Source: Chlamydiota bacterium (GTDB taxonomy: Bacteria > Chlamydiota > Chlamydiia > Chlamydiales > VGMA01). From it: a stretch of 5,852 nucleotides of DNA. The translations under genes and the position numbers were made by a program. The DNA is taken from contig VGMA01000090.1 of NCBI GenBank assembly GCA_016866575.1, forward strand, positions 1-5,852, written 5' to 3'. Positions 4,535-5,852 of the stretch are shown in pieces; within the stretch, counting starts at the first letter, position 1, and each line of letters begins with the position of its first letter. The notes below the pieces were generated by a model. That model made no database searches. It was not told the DNA's origin and saw only the letters and a list, made by a program, of their open reading frames with translations.

Positions 4535-5852
4535 ATGAAAAAAATTTTTATTTCTGTATTTATCTTTTTGATTCTGTTTACATTGCTCTTGCCTACACTC
4601 ATTTCCACTTCTATTGGGGTGAAAGTTTTAAACCATTACTTATCTAAAGACGATTTGAAATTTCATTTAGATAAACTTTCTTTAGCCTGGCTTGGAGAGC
4701 AAAGTTTAGAAAATTTACACATTACTACTAAGACCATAGATTTAACGGTTAACTCTATCATCATAAAAAATCCCTTATGGAATTTACTGGAAAATCCCTC
4801 TATTTTCATTCAGCAACCCGATCTTACCTATCAATATCAAGAAACATCTTCTTCTTCATTGAAAGCTCCCCTTTTACCTAATTTATCTTTGACAGTAGAA
4901 AAAGGAAGATGTCAGATTATTCCTAAAGATGGTACAAAGCCCTCAATTTACATCGAAAACATCGATATAGAAGTATCTGGTTCCAAGGCTTTTTGCCATG
5001 CTGATACATTAGAAAAGGGAAATAGGGGCCTAATTGATATTCAATCTACTTTAGCACTTGATGATAGTATTGAAATCCAGGGGGTTTTAGAAAGATTCCC
5101 CACTAAATTTTTTCAAATTTTGCCTCGTTTAGCCAATTTTCCAATTCTTATTTTCGGTCAGTCGTTTAACGCACGCTTTTATTATTCTAAAGAAGCTGCA
5201 GAGTTAGAAATAGCCTCCAATCAAGCCAACCTTTCTTTTTTTGGAAAGATCGAGGATGGAAATATAAAATTGAAAAAACCCCTACAGGCAAGGTTCAACC
5301 TAACGGCAGATCTAAGCAAAGCGATCATGGAGAAAACTTCATTTGATCTCATCTCTATGCAAGATCCTGTTAAAATATGGGTATCTCCTGAAGGCGTATC
5401 GATTCCTCTTCATGACCTTTCACTCAAAAATATCAATATACCTGTAGGTTATGTAGACATTGGTAGAGCTGTTTTTTTAGACAAAGACAATCTTGCACAA
5501 ATTTTAAGTCTACTAAATTACCAGCCGAAAAAGAAAAATACGATTCCTATTTGGGTTCAATCAGCTCCTTTTCATCTACAAAATGGAATTTTAAAATTGC
5601 AAAGAACGGAATTTTTGCTAGACAATCGCTACGAATTTGCTACTTGGGGAATAATTGATTTTAATAAGCAAAACGGTTACGCCTCTATTTATGTTGGCGT
5701 TACAAGCCAAGCTCTTAAGCAATTGTATGATTTCAAAAATCTACCTAGCTCTTATGTTTTGCTGATTCCTTTAAAAGGTTATTTGGAAAATGTCGAAGTG
5801 CAAAAAAAAGAACCCGCAAAACAGCTAGCCCTTCTTTTAGCTAGAGAGATGC
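4535..5852 (+). CDS. AsmA/TamB-like inner-membrane-anchored envelope protein, N-terminal part (3' end outside window)
   Basis: An ATG at 4535 opens a frame with no stop for 439 codons to the window edge. The protein begins MKKIFISVFIFLILFTLLLP: two lysines and then a hydrophobic segment over residues 4-27, an uncleaved signal anchor with the rest in the periplasm. No lipobox cysteine is present. The visible chain consists of alternating short beta-strand patterns, for example LDKLSLAWLGEQSLENLHI (45-63) and a late part near residues 339-375 containing WVQSAPFHLQNGILKLQ. This is the layout of AsmA-like proteins (AsmA, YhdP, TamB), which form long grooves that move phospholipid between membranes or assist outer-membrane assembly. 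From memory the late part resembles AsmA-like hypothetical proteins of environmental Chlamydiae. The gene is divergent from NADAR with only 18 bp between the start codons, and has no Shine-Dalgarno. The start is supported by the signal anchor following directly. The family call is moderately sure, and the specific role is inferred. Confidence 0.75.
   Translation, partial: MKKIFISVFIFLILFTLLLPTLISTSIGVKVLNHYLSKDDLKFHLDKLSLAWLGEQSLENLHITTKTIDLTVNSIIIKNPLWNLLENPSIFIQQPDLTYQYQETSSSSLKAPLLPNLSLTVEKGRCQIIPKDGTKPSIYIENIDIEVSGSKAFCHADTLEKGNRGLIDIQSTLALDDSIEIQGVLERFPTKFFQILPRLANFPILIFGQSFNARFYYSKEAAELEIASNQANLSFFGKIEDGNIKLKKPLQARFNLTADLSKAIMEKTSFDLISMQDPVKIWVSPEGVSIPLHDLSLKNINIPVGYVDIGRAVFLDKDNLAQILSLLNYQPKKKNTIPIWVQSAPFHLQNGILKLQRTEFLLDNRYEFATWGIIDFNKQNGYASIYVGVTSQALKQLYDFKNLPSSYVLLIPLKGYLENVEVQKKEPAKQLALLLAREM

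Overview
The window is AT-rich, densely coded bacterial DNA with short intergenic gaps. A Gram-negative cell envelope is implied by the last gene, which looks like an AsmA/TamB-type envelope protein with an N-terminal membrane anchor. The low GC content, the weak or absent Shine-Dalgarno sequences and the style of this protein suggest an intracellular bacterium, most plausibly an environmental (Parachlamydia/Waddlia/Simkania-like) member of the Chlamydiae. That assignment is an inference from remembered family resemblance; no marker gene in the window proves it.

Left part (1-2461, + strand): the 3' end of a class I SAM-dependent methyltransferase is followed after 3 bp by a complete, intact glmS (glucosamine-6-phosphate synthase, 611 aa), so the two are probably co-transcribed. 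GlmS supplies glucosamine-6-phosphate for UDP-GlcNAc, and so for lipopolysaccharide and any peptidoglycan. An unrecognised 88-aa reading frame follows 28 bp later.

Middle part (2462-4516): an extremely AT-rich spacer carries a perfect 13-bp A/T inverted repeat and an extended -10 promoter. It leads into a 320-aa phosphoribosyltransferase-like protein (+). Facing it on the - strand is a 308-aa protein with a C-terminal NADAR (YbiA/DUF1768) domain and an unassigned N-terminal region of about 150 aa. The two stop codons lie 17 bp apart, and a perfect 11-bp hairpin sits at the junction. Both proteins belong to folds that act on N-glycosidic bonds of phosphoribosyl or ADP-ribosyl compounds, so this pair is the most interesting part of the window.

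Right part (4517-5852): 18 bp from the NADAR start, and divergent from it, an AsmA-like gene begins and runs off the end of the window. Its likely promoter lies inside the first codons of the NADAR frame as drawn, which raises the question of whether NADAR really starts 21 codons later. No tRNA, rRNA, CRISPR array or insertion sequence was seen.
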